Shown: in pieces, positions 40,885-49,066 of the stretch
Layout: each line of letters starts with the position of its first letter
Position numbering within the stretch: position 1 is the first letter of the stretch
Assembly: GCF_015477775.1 (NCBI RefSeq)
Contig: NZ_JADLQO010000014.1
Location: 124,001-188,000, forward strand
Origin: Nocardia abscessus
GTDB taxonomy: Bacteria; Actinomycetota; Actinomycetes; Mycobacteriales; Mycobacteriaceae
Length of the DNA stretch: 64,000 nt
Direction: 5' to 3'
Position numbers and translations under genes: made by a program
The notes under the pieces: generated by a model
What the model was told of the DNA's origin: nothing
The model's input: only the letters and a program-made list of their open reading frames with translations
The model's database searches: none

Positions 40885-41961
40885 TCAGCTCCAGCGCACC
40901 ACGGGCGGCCGCGCTCCGGTGGCCTGCGCGATCAGCGCGGCGCTGTGTTCGACGCCCGCCCGCTCCCGCGCCGTCGGTCGCTCGAAACACGTGACGGTGA
41001 CTTCCCGATCAACGCGCCGGTAGCGCCAGGTGCCGACCACCTCACCGGCCGAGAGCACCGCCCCCGGCGCGGACAGCGCGCGCCACACCGCATGGCGGCG
41101 CGCACGATCAGGGGCGAGCAGTTCACGATCGACCTGACGGAGATAACCGTCGTTGGGCGGGACGAGCGCCACCCCTTCGGCCTCCGGCGCGGTTCGCACG
41201 GCATCGAGCAGTTCCCCGGGCAGTTCGAAGCCGCGTCCATCGACTCGGACACCCACCAGATCGTCCATCCGATTCCACGCGGCCGTGGGATCGCTGCCGA
41301 GCCAGTCGCGCACCTGAGGTCGCGCCGTCGGTCCGTTCACCCGGAAGTATGCCTCCAGCAACGACACTCGCGGATGCTCGGCCCGCTCACCCGGATGGGC
41401 CGGGGCAGGGTGCAACCGGGTCGCTCGCCCTCGCGCTTCGAGAACGATCCGCGCCCGGCATCCGCCGGCCCGGAACAGACCGTCGGGGACGTGCGTGGCC
41501 CGGCACCGCTCGCACCAGGTCACCAGTGCGGGGCCGACGCGGGCGGTGACGGCGGCGCTCGCCTCGGCCTTGGTCATCGGCGCGGTAACCACCGTGGTCA
41601 ACGCGGCCGCGACCTCGTCGACCGCCGCGAGATACGCCGTCCCGCCGTCGTCGGTCGCCACGGGGGCCACACCGTCACACACCAGGTCCAATCGGGCCAG
41701 CGGATGTGCGTGCGGTGCGCCGCGCACCGACCAGATGCTCACCAAGGGGCCCTCCGGCCGAACCGCGTCGGCGACAGGCGTGGCACCGACCGTGGCGGTG
41801 CGCTGGATCAGCGACTGCTCCGGTCCGCCGCCGCGGCCGCCCTGCACGCCGAGCAGCAACAGATCATCGAGTGCCTCCACGCGGACCGCACCGCCCAGAC
41901 CCTGGCCATGCCAGCGGAATCCGAGCCACCGCGCCCGGTCGACGGCGATCGCCTGCGCCAT
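40885..41961 (-). CDS. Winged-helix DNA-binding (AlkZ/YcaQ-like, HTH_42) family protein
   Basis: 358 residues. The order of motifs (WLGFRWHGQGL; VSIWSVRGAPHAHP; LVTWCERCRATHVPDGLFRAGG; VSLLEAYFRVNGPTARPQVRDWLG; PGAVLSAGEVVGTWRYRR near the C-terminus) is that of the actinobacterial winged-helix proteins related to AlkZ/YcaQ interstrand-crosslink DNA glycosylases. Whether this member has glycosylase activity is unknown; the QxQ catalytic motif is not obvious. ATG 41961 preferred (GTGGGG just before); GTG 41970 in frame. 48 bp downstream of the HxlR gene on the same strand. Confidence 0.7.
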   Translation of the reverse strand: MAQAIAVDRARWLGFRWHGQGLGGAVRVEALDDLLLLGVQGGRGGGPEQSLIQRTATVGATPVADAVRPEGPLVSIWSVRGAPHAHPLARLDLVCDGVAPVATDDGGTAYLAAVDEVAAALTTVVTAPMTKAEASAAVTARVGPALVTWCERCRATHVPDGLFRAGGCRARIVLEARGRATRLHPAPAHPGERAEHPRVSLLEAYFRVNGPTARPQVRDWLGSDPTAAWNRMDDLVGVRVDGRGFELPGELLDAVRTAPEAEGVALVPPNDGYLRQVDRELLAPDRARRHAVWRALSAPGAVLSAGEVVGTWRYRRVDREVTVTCFERPTARERAGVEHSAALIAQATGARPPVVRWS

Positions 41962-42009
41962 GGACCCCACCCTATTGCCCTGCCGAGCACTCGGTCACCG
42001 GCGAACTTC

Positions 42010-42480
42010 TCACTCCACCTGTTCAGCGCCCGGCGGTTGATGGAATCCGGGGCCCGCCTTGGGTTCGACGTCGCGCGGGTCGATCGGTTCGCGGCAGTGG
42101 TCGCAGACCAGCATCGGCGAGGTCTCGTGGCCGCAGCCGCGATGTTCCAGGACGATCGGCCTGCCCTCCGGCCCGACGAGATGGTTGTCGCCCCAGACCA
42201 TCATCGCGGTGACGATCGGATAGAGCTCGCGGCCCGCGGCGGTCAGGTGATAGTCGACGCGCCCGCCGCCGTGGTCGGTGCGGGTGAAGATTCCCGCGTC
42301 GATCAGCATGCGGAGGCGGCTGGTGAGCAGGTTGCGATTGCTGATGCCGATGTTGCGGGCGAAATCGCTGAACCGGTGCACCCCGAAGAACGCCTCGGCG
42401 ATGAGCAGGATGGTCCACCGGTCGCCGAGCAGTTCGACGACGCGGGTGACCGAATCGTCGACCGGGCGCCGCAGTGTCAT
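42010..42480 (-). CDS. HxlR family transcriptional regulator
   Basis: 156 residues. MarR-like winged helix of the HxlR class: LGDRWTILLIAEAFFGVHRFSDFARNIGISNRNL in the DNA-binding part and GGGRVDYHLTAAGREL as wing. A C-terminal Cys/His cluster (GCGHET, VCDHCRE) could bind metal or act as a redox sensor; Cys-x2-Cys is uncommon in HxlR. Divergent from the P450 gene, with GTAT/ATAC inverted repeats between them, so it probably controls the P450. Confidence 0.88.
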   Translation of the reverse strand: MTLRRPVDDSVTRVVELLGDRWTILLIAEAFFGVHRFSDFARNIGISNRNLLTSRLRMLIDAGIFTRTDHGGGRVDYHLTAAGRELYPIVTAMMVWGDNHLVGPEGRPIVLEHRGCGHETSPMLVCDHCREPIDPRDVEPKAGPGFHQPPGAEQVE

Positions 42481-42523
42481 GGCGACATCTTCGCATCTCG
42501 AATCGGTATTGCTTTCCTACTGC

Positions 42524-42540
42524 TGGTATCGGAATAATAC
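42524..42540. promoter_or_regulatory. HxlR-type inverted repeat in the HxlR/P450 divergent region
   Basis: GGTAT and ATACC with a 7-base spacer, an arrangement like the GTA-N6/7-TAC sites of HxlR regulators. Related half-sites (CGGTATTG at 42503) lie nearby. It is 44 bp upstream of both starts. Confidence 0.5.
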
Positions 42541-42584
42541 CACCAGGACCGATGCCCATCCGGGCCGGACGACTGGGAGTGTCG

Positions 42585-43838
42585 ATGACGACCACGAACC
42601 ACCCGACCGACGACTACGTGCGCCTGCTCGACCCCGCCGTGCGGCCGGATCCCTATCCCCTTTTCGCGCGTATGCGCGACTCCGGTTCGTTCCGGATCGG
42701 CACCGCCCCGGTGGTCGTCCTGACTCGCTACGCCGACTGCGCCGCCATGCTGCGCGATCCGCGCGCGAGCGTCGACCGGTCACTGGCCCGATTGCAGCTC
42801 GGCTCGATGCCGATCTACGACGCGACCAGCGAAGACGGCGCGGCACGGGCGAAGCCCTCGTTCCTGTTCCTCGATCCGCCCGATCACACTCGCCTGCGCC
42901 GCCTGGTGGCCAAGGCGTTCACGCCCCGCGTGGTGCGGCGACTGGAGCCGCGGGTCACCGAGATCGTGGACGACTTGCTCGACCAGCGTGCCCGCGAGGG
43001 GAGCTTCGACGCCGTCGACCACTTCGCCTACCCGCTGCCGGTCACTGTCATCTGCGAACTGCTCGGCGTCCCGCTCGCGGACGAAGCACGGCTGAGCGCG
43101 TGGTCCGCGCTGCTGTCGCGCACACTCGACCCGACTTCCCGCGCGGCATCGCAATTCCGCGCCGACCCGGCGCAGATCCAGCGCGCGGGCACCGAACTGC
43201 ACGCCTATTTCGAAGATCTCATCGAGCGCCGCCGCCACACCCCGGGCGAGGATCTGCTGTCCGAACTCATCGCGGCCGAAGACGCGGGCGACGCGCTGAC
43301 GCACGCGGAACTGATCTCGACCTGCGCGCTTCTGCTGGTCGCCGGGCACGAGACCACGGTCAACCTGATCGCCAACGCGACCCTCGCCCTGCTGCGCAGG
43401 CCGGAGGAACTCGCCGCGCTGCGCGCGGATCCGGACCGGGCGGCGGGCGTCGTCGAGGAGACACTGCGCTTCGATCCGCCGGTGCAGTTGATCCCGCGTA
43501 TCGCCGCCGACGATCTGACCATCGGCGGCACGGACATCCAGCGCGGCGATCTGGTGGTGCTGTTGATCGCCGCCGCGCACCGCGACCCCTCGGTGTTCGG
43601 CGATCCCGGCCTATTCGACCCCGCCCGCGAGAACCGCCACCTGGCCTTCGGCCTCGGGGCGCACTTCTGCGTCGGCGCTCCCCTGGCCCGCCTGGAGGCG
43701 CGAGTGGCGTTGACCCGGTTCGCGCAACGGGTCGATTCCCCGGCGCTGACCGTGGACCCGCCGCCGTATCGGGAACACGTCAATCTGCGCGGTCCCGCGC
43801 ACCTGCCCATCGAATTCGCGGCGATCCGGCCCAGGTAG
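42585..43838 (+). CDS. Cytochrome P450
   Basis: 417 residues, typical soluble bacterial P450. I-helix oxygen motif LLVAGHETTVN, K-helix EETLRFDPP (ExxR), heme loop FGLGAHFCVGAPLARLEARV with proximal Cys362. N-terminal DPYPLFARMRDSG and FLDPPDHTRLRRLVAKAFTP are also standard. Needs a ferredoxin/reductase pair, none of which is in the window. ATG 42585 has GGGAG 5 bases upstream; upstream in-frame starts would run into the operator. Controlled probably by the divergent HxlR. Substrate unknown. Confidence 0.94.
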   Translation: MTTTNHPTDDYVRLLDPAVRPDPYPLFARMRDSGSFRIGTAPVVVLTRYADCAAMLRDPRASVDRSLARLQLGSMPIYDATSEDGAARAKPSFLFLDPPDHTRLRRLVAKAFTPRVVRRLEPRVTEIVDDLLDQRAREGSFDAVDHFAYPLPVTVICELLGVPLADEARLSAWSALLSRTLDPTSRAASQFRADPAQIQRAGTELHAYFEDLIERRRHTPGEDLLSELIAAEDAGDALTHAELISTCALLLVAGHETTVNLIANATLALLRRPEELAALRADPDRAAGVVEETLRFDPPVQLIPRIAADDLTIGGTDIQRGDLVVLLIAAAHRDPSVFGDPGLFDPARENRHLAFGLGAHFCVGAPLARLEARVALTRFAQRVDSPALTVDPPPYREHVNLRGPAHLPIEFAAIRPR

Positions 43839-43851
43839 CCCGCCCGGCAGG

Positions 43852-44505
43852 TCAGCCGTCGTAGTCGACGTGCGGCGTCCATCCCTCGGCCGGTCGGGTG
43901 GCCGCGGCGTGCAGCGCCTCGGCTACCCGGTCCCTGGTGAAGGCGCCCTCGCCCAGCACTCCGTTGATCTGCACCGCGACGGCCCGGATACCCGCGGGTG
44001 CGAGCGTGGCGTCCACACTGGTCACCAGGTTGCGCACCGCCGCCTTCTGCACACCGAGCGAGGCCGCCTGGTGCCATGGCTTGTCCGCGGCCGCACTGCC
44101 GGTGACCAGCACGCGGGCGCCCTCGAACAGAAAGGGCCGCGCCGCTTGGACCGCGGGCAGCAGCGCCGCAGCGCCGACGGTGAAGTCCTCGAGCAATTCG
44201 GGAACCGTGAGCCGCAGCGGATCGGCCTGACGGAAGACGCTGGGGTTGAAGTGCAACACGTCGATGCGGCCGTGGCGCTCGCCCACTCCGGTGACGACCT
44301 CGGCCACGTCGGCGGGATCGTTCAGATCCACTCCGACGCCGTCGGCCTCGAATCCCTGCCCGCGCAGTTGCTCCGCCAGCGGTTCGGCCTCCGTGGCGAG
44401 CCGGCAGGCCAGCACCGTGGCGAAGCCGTCGGCGGCGAACAGGCGGGCGACCGACAGCCCGACGCCGGGACCGGCGCCGAGTACGAGCAGCACGGGAGCG
44501 CTCAC
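43852..44505 (-). CDS. SDR-fold protein lacking the catalytic tyrosine
   Basis: 217 residues, GTG start. The cofactor loop GAGPGVGLSVARLFAADGF and VDLNDPADV are normal for short-chain dehydrogenases, and the Ser-bearing strand (VLVTGSAAADK) is there. The active-site YxxxK, however, reads LGVQK, with Leu in place of Tyr. The protein may bind NAD(P) without the usual redox chemistry, or use another residue. It lies 37 bp after the FUSC gene on the same strand and is convergent with the P450. Confidence 0.75.
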   Translation of the reverse strand: MSAPVLLVLGAGPGVGLSVARLFAADGFATVLACRLATEAEPLAEQLRGQGFEADGVGVDLNDPADVAEVVTGVGERHGRIDVLHFNPSVFRQADPLRLTVPELLEDFTVGAAALLPAVQAARPFLFEGARVLVTGSAAADKPWHQAASLGVQKAAVRNLVTSVDATLAPAGIRAVAVQINGVLGEGAFTRDRVAEALHAAATRPAEGWTPHVDYDG

Positions 44506-44542
44506 GGTCGCCGCGCCCGAGTCCGGCGGCTGGGGACCGGGA

Positions 44543-46681
44543 TCATTCGACCACGGCCTTGATCCGGTTCAGCGTCTCGCGCATCCCCTCGACATTGGTC
44601 TTGTTCCGCGCCCATCCGGCGAGCAACCAGTACAGCCGCAGCACGGGGTTGCTGTGCAGCTGGAACGACTCGGTGACGTCGGTGCCGCCCTCGACCGGCT
44701 CGAAAACATAGCGCCACGTGTTGATCGGGATGCCGCGCGGGCCGAGCACGGTGAACGCGAACTCGCGACCGGGCTCGCAGGCGATGATCCGGCACACCGT
44801 CGCGTATTTCAGCCCCCACCCGTTGCGGTTGACGTGACCGCGGAACTTCACGCCCACCGCGGGACCGGTCGCGCCGCCCAGCCACTCCGCCGCGAACGTC
44901 TCCGGGCTGAACCGCCCGGTGTTCTCGATGTCGCTGACCAGTGCCCAGATCTTGTCGGCGGGTGCAGCCATTCGTACCGTCACGCTGTCGTGCATGCGCC
45001 GAACGCTAGCAGGCGGTCCGGCCGTCGCGTCCGGGCCGGACCGGGCCGCGGCGAGCCGGGCCGTCCAGCCGTCCACGTCCGCCAGCCACTGGCCGGGGAG
45101 CAGCACCCAGCAGGCGGCGAGCAAATCGTGGCCGTAGTGCGCGACGGCCGTGTGCTCCGGCCAGTACTCGCGGGTCCACTCGGGGTCGTCGGTCGCCGAG
45201 TCGATGCCGCTGCGGACCACGCCGACCAGCTCGAATTGCAGGTGCTGGACCAGCACCCAGGCTTGGCCGTCCATCGGCTTGCGGCGCAGCCGGTCGAGCA
45301 GGTCGCGGGCGGCGGCACGCACCCGGTGTTCCATCCAGTGGAAGGTGCGCCGGTGGCCGCGCGGCGCGACGCCGTGCAGCGCGAGCACGGCGACGGCGAC
45401 ACCGAGCACGGTCTCGAGCAGCCGGTCCCGGATCACGGGCCCGATCGGCCCGCCCGTGGTGGCGACCCCACCCGCGATCAGCGCGACCGGCGTGATGAAG
45501 ACGACGGCCAGGGCGTAGTTACGCGGCACGAACAGCTCGATGCAGAACTGCAGCGCGGCGATCAGAACGATCAGCGCGTACCCGGTCGGCCCGAACTGGA
45601 AGATGAGCGCGAACAGTCCGAGGCCCGCGATCGTGCCGACGAACCGGTGGATGGCACGCACCTGGCCGCGCACCCGGTCCGGCCCGGTCTGCAACACGAT
45701 CAGTGCACTGAGCACCGCCCAGTGCGGCCGTTCCAGACCGAGCAGCGCGCTCAGCGCACCCGCGCCCAGGCAGCCCGCGGCTACGCGCATCGAGCTGATC
45801 GCCGCGTGCGAGGACAACGACAGCGAACGCCCCAGCCGGAAGCCGACGCCAGGACGGGCGAACGAGACCAAAGGGTCGACGAGCAGGTCTTCGGTGTCGT
45901 CGTCGGCGGGAGCGTGCCCGGCGAGCCTGCGCCGTGCGTCCTGCAGGGTGGTCAGCAGCTCGGCCTCCCCGGGATCCGAGGGCCGACCGGCGTCGTAGAC
46001 CGCGGCCCACGCCTCCGCCATCGCGGCGCCCGCCCGGTGGCGCAGCTCGATGGCGGGCGTCCCCGCTTCTCGCGCCGCCACGTAGGCGTCCACCGCGCGC
46101 ACCGCGGCCTCGACCGCCGTGCGTTCGGGTTTGCGGCGGTCCCGTATCACCCCGGCCATCGAAACGACGATCGACGCGGCGACACCGCAGGCCGCGCTGA
46201 ACAACAGCGTCGCCACCGCGGTCCCGGATTCGACCGCTTTCATCGCGCCCGCGCAGACCAGGGCGAAGAACAGCGCACCCGGCGGCCCCAGCCGCAGCGC
46301 GTCGATGACGAAGACGGCCACCACCGCGATCGAGGACACCACGATCACCATGAGCAGGGCCGAACCGAGTCCGGTGTCCAGCGCGGCGCCGACCACCGCG
46401 CCGATCGCGCAGGCGGCCAGCAGGGCCAGACCGGCCGCGAGGACGACCCAGCCGCGCACCCGGAACGGTCGCCCCTCGCCGTAGAGCACGGCGAACGCGC
46501 CGAACATGACGAACACCGCGGTCTCCGGACGGCCGAGAGCGGTGAGGATCGCGGCGGGGGCGGCGAACGCCACGGCAGCGCGCAGCGCCACACTCCACCG
46601 CCGTCCCGCGGGTGGCAGGGCGAACAACAGCGAGCCGACCCGACCCTTCGGTGGCACCGGATCCGGGTATGTCGCGGCCAC
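44543..46681 (-). CDS. FUSC-family membrane protein fused to a C-terminal SRPBCC (START-like) domain
   Basis: 712 residues in one uninterrupted frame. Residues ~20-470 contain two blocks of membrane helices (e.g. AVFVMFGAFAVLYGEG; VIVVSSIAVVAVFVIDAL; AVLSALIVLQTGPDRVRGQ), the latter with the FUSC-type signature, separated by a soluble helical segment. The last ~150 residues, from HDSVTVRMAAPADKIWALVSD, are an SRPBCC lipid- or ligand-binding domain (ENTGRFSPETF; WRYVFEPVEGGTDVTESF). FUSC proteins are aromatic-acid or fusaric-acid-type exporters. The in-frame ATG at 44995 lacks a ribosome site, so a genuine fusion is favoured over two genes. GTG 46681 follows GAGGG; GTG 46732 is an alternative. 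Confidence 0.8.
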   Translation of the reverse strand: MAATYPDPVPPKGRVGSLLFALPPAGRRWSVALRAAVAFAAPAAILTALGRPETAVFVMFGAFAVLYGEGRPFRVRGWVVLAAGLALLAACAIGAVVGAALDTGLGSALLMVIVVSSIAVVAVFVIDALRLGPPGALFFALVCAGAMKAVESGTAVATLLFSAACGVAASIVVSMAGVIRDRRKPERTAVEAAVRAVDAYVAAREAGTPAIELRHRAGAAMAEAWAAVYDAGRPSDPGEAELLTTLQDARRRLAGHAPADDDTEDLLVDPLVSFARPGVGFRLGRSLSLSSHAAISSMRVAAGCLGAGALSALLGLERPHWAVLSALIVLQTGPDRVRGQVRAIHRFVGTIAGLGLFALIFQFGPTGYALIVLIAALQFCIELFVPRNYALAVVFITPVALIAGGVATTGGPIGPVIRDRLLETVLGVAVAVLALHGVAPRGHRRTFHWMEHRVRAAARDLLDRLRRKPMDGQAWVLVQHLQFELVGVVRSGIDSATDDPEWTREYWPEHTAVAHYGHDLLAACWVLLPGQWLADVDGWTARLAAARSGPDATAGPPASVRRMHDSVTVRMAAPADKIWALVSDIENTGRFSPETFAAEWLGGATGPAVGVKFRGHVNRNGWGLKYATVCRIIACEPGREFAFTVLGPRGIPINTWRYVFEPVEGGTDVTESFQLHSNPVLRLYWLLAGWARNKTNVEGMRETLNRIKAVVE

Positions 46682-46692
46682 CTGCTGCCCTC

Positions 46693-46716
46693 TCTGGTCT
46701 GGACTCTGGTCTGGAC
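46693..46716. repeat. Tandem 12-bp direct repeat upstream of the FUSC gene
   Basis: TCTGGTCTGGAC occurs twice head to tail with no spacer, 12 bp upstream of the GTG start. Could be an activator site or a slippage product in the leader. Confidence 0.7.
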
Positions 46717-46748
46717 GAACTGCCTGGTGCACACATTAGATTCGGGAG

Positions 46749-48167
46749 ATGACCGCCGACGCTCAAATACCGCTACCCCCGCGCGTCCACGCCTTCGCCG
46801 ACGACGCGCTCGGTGATCACGACGCCGTCGGCCTCGCCGAGCTGGTGCGCGACGGGGCGGTTTCACCACGCGAACTCGCCGCCGCCGCCGTGGCGCGCGC
46901 CCAGCAGGTCGAGAAGCTGGCGGCCGTCGCCTACCCGAGCTATGCGAACCCACTGCTGCCCGCCGAGCGGACCGGCACGTTCTACGGCGTGCCCAGTTTC
47001 GTCAAGGACAACACGGACGTGGCGGGCATGCCGACCAACCAGGGCACGGCCGCCTTCCGCGCGACACCCGCCCGCGCGCACAGCGGCTACACCCGGCAGT
47101 TCCTCAGCACCGGCCTCACCGTCCTCGGCAAGAGCGCCATGCCCGAGTTCGGCTTCAACGCCAGCACCGAGCCGCCCCATGCCGCGCCCACCCGCAACCC
47201 GTGGCACACGGGCTATTCGGTGGGCGGCTCGTCGGGCGGGGCGGCCGCGCTGGTCGCGGCGGGCGTTGTCCCGATCGCGCACGGCAACGACGGCGGCGGA
47301 TCGATCCGGATTCCGGCGGCCTGCGCCGGGCTGGTCGGTCTCAAGCCGACGCGGGGACGGCACGTGGTCTCCGGGCTGGCCCGCACGCTGCCGGTCGACA
47401 TCGTCAGCGAAGGAGTGCTGACCAGAACGGTGCGCGACACGGCGGCATATGCCGAGGCGGCCGAACGCTATTGGCGCAATCCCGCGCTGAAACCGATCGG
47501 CGTCGTGGAGGGACCGGCAACCCGGCGGATGCGGATAGCGCTCGTGCTCGACAACCTCGCGGGGCCGCTCGCCGCCGGTCCGACGCGGGCAGCCGTCGAA
47601 CGGGTTGCCCACGTACTGGAATCCAGCGGCCATTCGGTCGAGCCGGTGCCGCTGCCGTTCGACGCGACGATCGAAAGCGCCTTTCTGCACTACTGGGGTC
47701 TGCTCGCGGCCGCGATCAGCACGACGGGAAGATTTCTCGACCGCCGGTTCGACGCGCGCCGGGTGGACGATCTGACCGTCGGCCTGCGTGCGCTCTTCCT
47801 GCGCCGGGCCCTGCGCGCCCCGCTCACGCTCTATCGACTACGGGCGGCGGCGGCCACCTACGAGCAGGCGCTCGGCCCCTACGACGCGGTGCTGCTGCCC
47901 ACGCTCGGCCACACCACGCCGGAACTCGGACATCTCAGCCCGACGGTGCCGTTCGAGGAGCTCATCGACCGCCTGCGCGCCTACGTCTGCTTCACCCCGA
48001 TCAACAACATCACCGGAACGCCGGCGATCACCGTTCCGGGCGGACTGACCGAGGGCGGGCTCCCGATCGGAGTCCAATTCGCCGCCACGCGCGGCAACGA
48101 GCGCACTCTGCTGGAGCTGGCCTACCTGATCGAGTCCGAGCAGCCGTTCCCGCGCCTGCGTCGCTGA
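46749..48167 (+). CDS. Amidase (amidase-signature family, 6-aminohexanoate-cyclic-dimer-hydrolase-like)
   Basis: 472 residues. Ser-cisSer-Lys triad as expected: Lys86 (PSFVKDN), cis-Ser in YSVGGSSGG (residues 161-162) and nucleophile Ser185 in GNDGGGSIRIPA. C-terminal FTPINNITGTPAITVPGG completes the signature. Hydrolyses a carboxamide; the overall pattern is nearest the NylA-like subgroup, but natural substrate is unknown. A TAGATT hexamer 7 bp before ATG 46749 suggests a leaderless transcript. Divergent from the FUSC gene. Confidence 0.9.
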   Translation: MTADAQIPLPPRVHAFADDALGDHDAVGLAELVRDGAVSPRELAAAAVARAQQVEKLAAVAYPSYANPLLPAERTGTFYGVPSFVKDNTDVAGMPTNQGTAAFRATPARAHSGYTRQFLSTGLTVLGKSAMPEFGFNASTEPPHAAPTRNPWHTGYSVGGSSGGAAALVAAGVVPIAHGNDGGGSIRIPAACAGLVGLKPTRGRHVVSGLARTLPVDIVSEGVLTRTVRDTAAYAEAAERYWRNPALKPIGVVEGPATRRMRIALVLDNLAGPLAAGPTRAAVERVAHVLESSGHSVEPVPLPFDATIESAFLHYWGLLAAAISTTGRFLDRRFDARRVDDLTVGLRALFLRRALRAPLTLYRLRAAAATYEQALGPYDAVLLPTLGHTTPELGHLSPTVPFEELIDRLRAYVCFTPINNITGTPAITVPGGLTEGGLPIGVQFAATRGNERTLLELAYLIESEQPFPRLRR

Positions 48168-48183
48168 CCCGCTTCAGCCCGAA

Positions 48184-48202
48184 TTAGGTTAGGCTAAGTT
48201 CG
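48184..48202 (+). promoter_or_regulatory. IdeR/DmdR iron box
   Basis: TTAGGTTAGGCTAAGTTCG matches the consensus TTAGGTTAGGCTAACCTAA in 15 of 19 positions, the first 14 without a break. It lies 53 bp upstream of the methyltransferase ATG, where a Fe-bound IdeR-type repressor would block transcription when iron is plentiful. Confidence 0.75.
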
Positions 48203-48255
48203 CTTGTTTCGAGATCGGCGGGCACACGGCCGGGGGGGCCGGAGAGGACGAAATC

Positions 48256-49065
48256 ATGAGCGCGAGCGTCGAATTGGCGGGAGTCCCGGAGACCATGCTG
48301 TGGACGCTCTACAACCGGGCGTCGGAAGCGAAACGGGCGGACGGAATCCTGCGCGACCCGGACTGCGTCCGGATCTTCGACGCGCTCGACTACGACTACG
48401 CGCGGGCCTTCGGCGCACCCGACGGCACGCATGCGATGCGGTCGCTGCGTTTCGACCAGGCGCTGCGCCCCTGGCTGGCAGCGCATCCCGGCGGCACCGT
48501 CGTCGAACTCGCGTCCGGGTTGGAAACCCAATTCCAGCGGTGCGACGACGGGCAGGTGCGATGGGTGTGCGTGGACGTGCCCGAAGGCATCGCGCTGCGC
48601 GAGCGGCTCCTGCCGCCGAGCGAGCGCTGCCGTCATCTGGCGATCAGCGCGCTCGACCCGGCCTGGCTCGACGAGATCGACACCGGACGCGGAGTGTTCG
48701 TCACGGCGCAGGGCCTGTTCATGTACTTCGAGCCCGACGAGGTACGGCGCCTGTGCACCACGATCTTCGACCGGCTGCCCGGCGTGGAGCTGATGTTCGA
48801 CATCATCCCGCCGTGGTTCTCCCGCAAGACCATGCGGGGTTTCGACAAGACACCCCACTACACCGCGCCGCCGATGCCGTGGGGAGTCGAGCGCAGCCGG
48901 GCGGCGCGGCTGCTGCGCGAATGGAGCCCGCGGGTGGCAGAGGTGACGATGTCGTCCTTCGGCCCTTCCCGCGGTCCGCTCGCGGTGAGTCTTCCGATGT
49001 TCGAGCGCCTTCCGGTGCTGCGCGACATCCCGCCCGGCATCGTGCACGCGCGTGGCGCCCAGTAG
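48256..49065 (+). CDS. Class I methyltransferase of the PPM/leucine carboxyl methyltransferase family, iron-box controlled
   Basis: 269 residues. N-terminal PETMLWTLYNRASEAKRADGIL, SAM motif VVELASGLETQFQRCDD, VDVPEGIALRERLLPP and FVTAQGLFMYFEPDEVRRL identify the PPM family (polyketide O-methyltransferases and leucine carboxyl methyltransferases). The SAM loop ELASGLET is normal for the family (E/G-x-G). The IdeR box in its promoter implies expression in iron starvation, so a role in siderophore or iron-starvation metabolism is likely, though no siderophore genes are in the window. GGAGAGG precedes ATG 48256. Confidence 0.85.
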   Translation: MSASVELAGVPETMLWTLYNRASEAKRADGILRDPDCVRIFDALDYDYARAFGAPDGTHAMRSLRFDQALRPWLAAHPGGTVVELASGLETQFQRCDDGQVRWVCVDVPEGIALRERLLPPSERCRHLAISALDPAWLDEIDTGRGVFVTAQGLFMYFEPDEVRRLCTTIFDRLPGVELMFDIIPPWFSRKTMRGFDKTPHYTAPPMPWGVERSRAARLLREWSPRVAEVTMSSFGPSRGPLAVSLPMFERLPVLRDIPPGIVHARGAQ

Positions 49066-49066
49066 G

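Noticed and set aside
44543..44995. SRPBCC domain as a separate gene starting at ATG 44995
   Set aside because: Frame is continuous with the FUSC protein, with no stop and no Shine-Dalgarno before 44995; kept as one fusion, though separate translation is not excluded.
44246..46816. An 856-codon plus-strand frame antisense to the FUSC-SRPBCC gene
   Set aside because: Low-complexity Arg/Gln/His/Asp composition typical of antisense frames in high-GC DNA; the opposite strand encodes clear domains.
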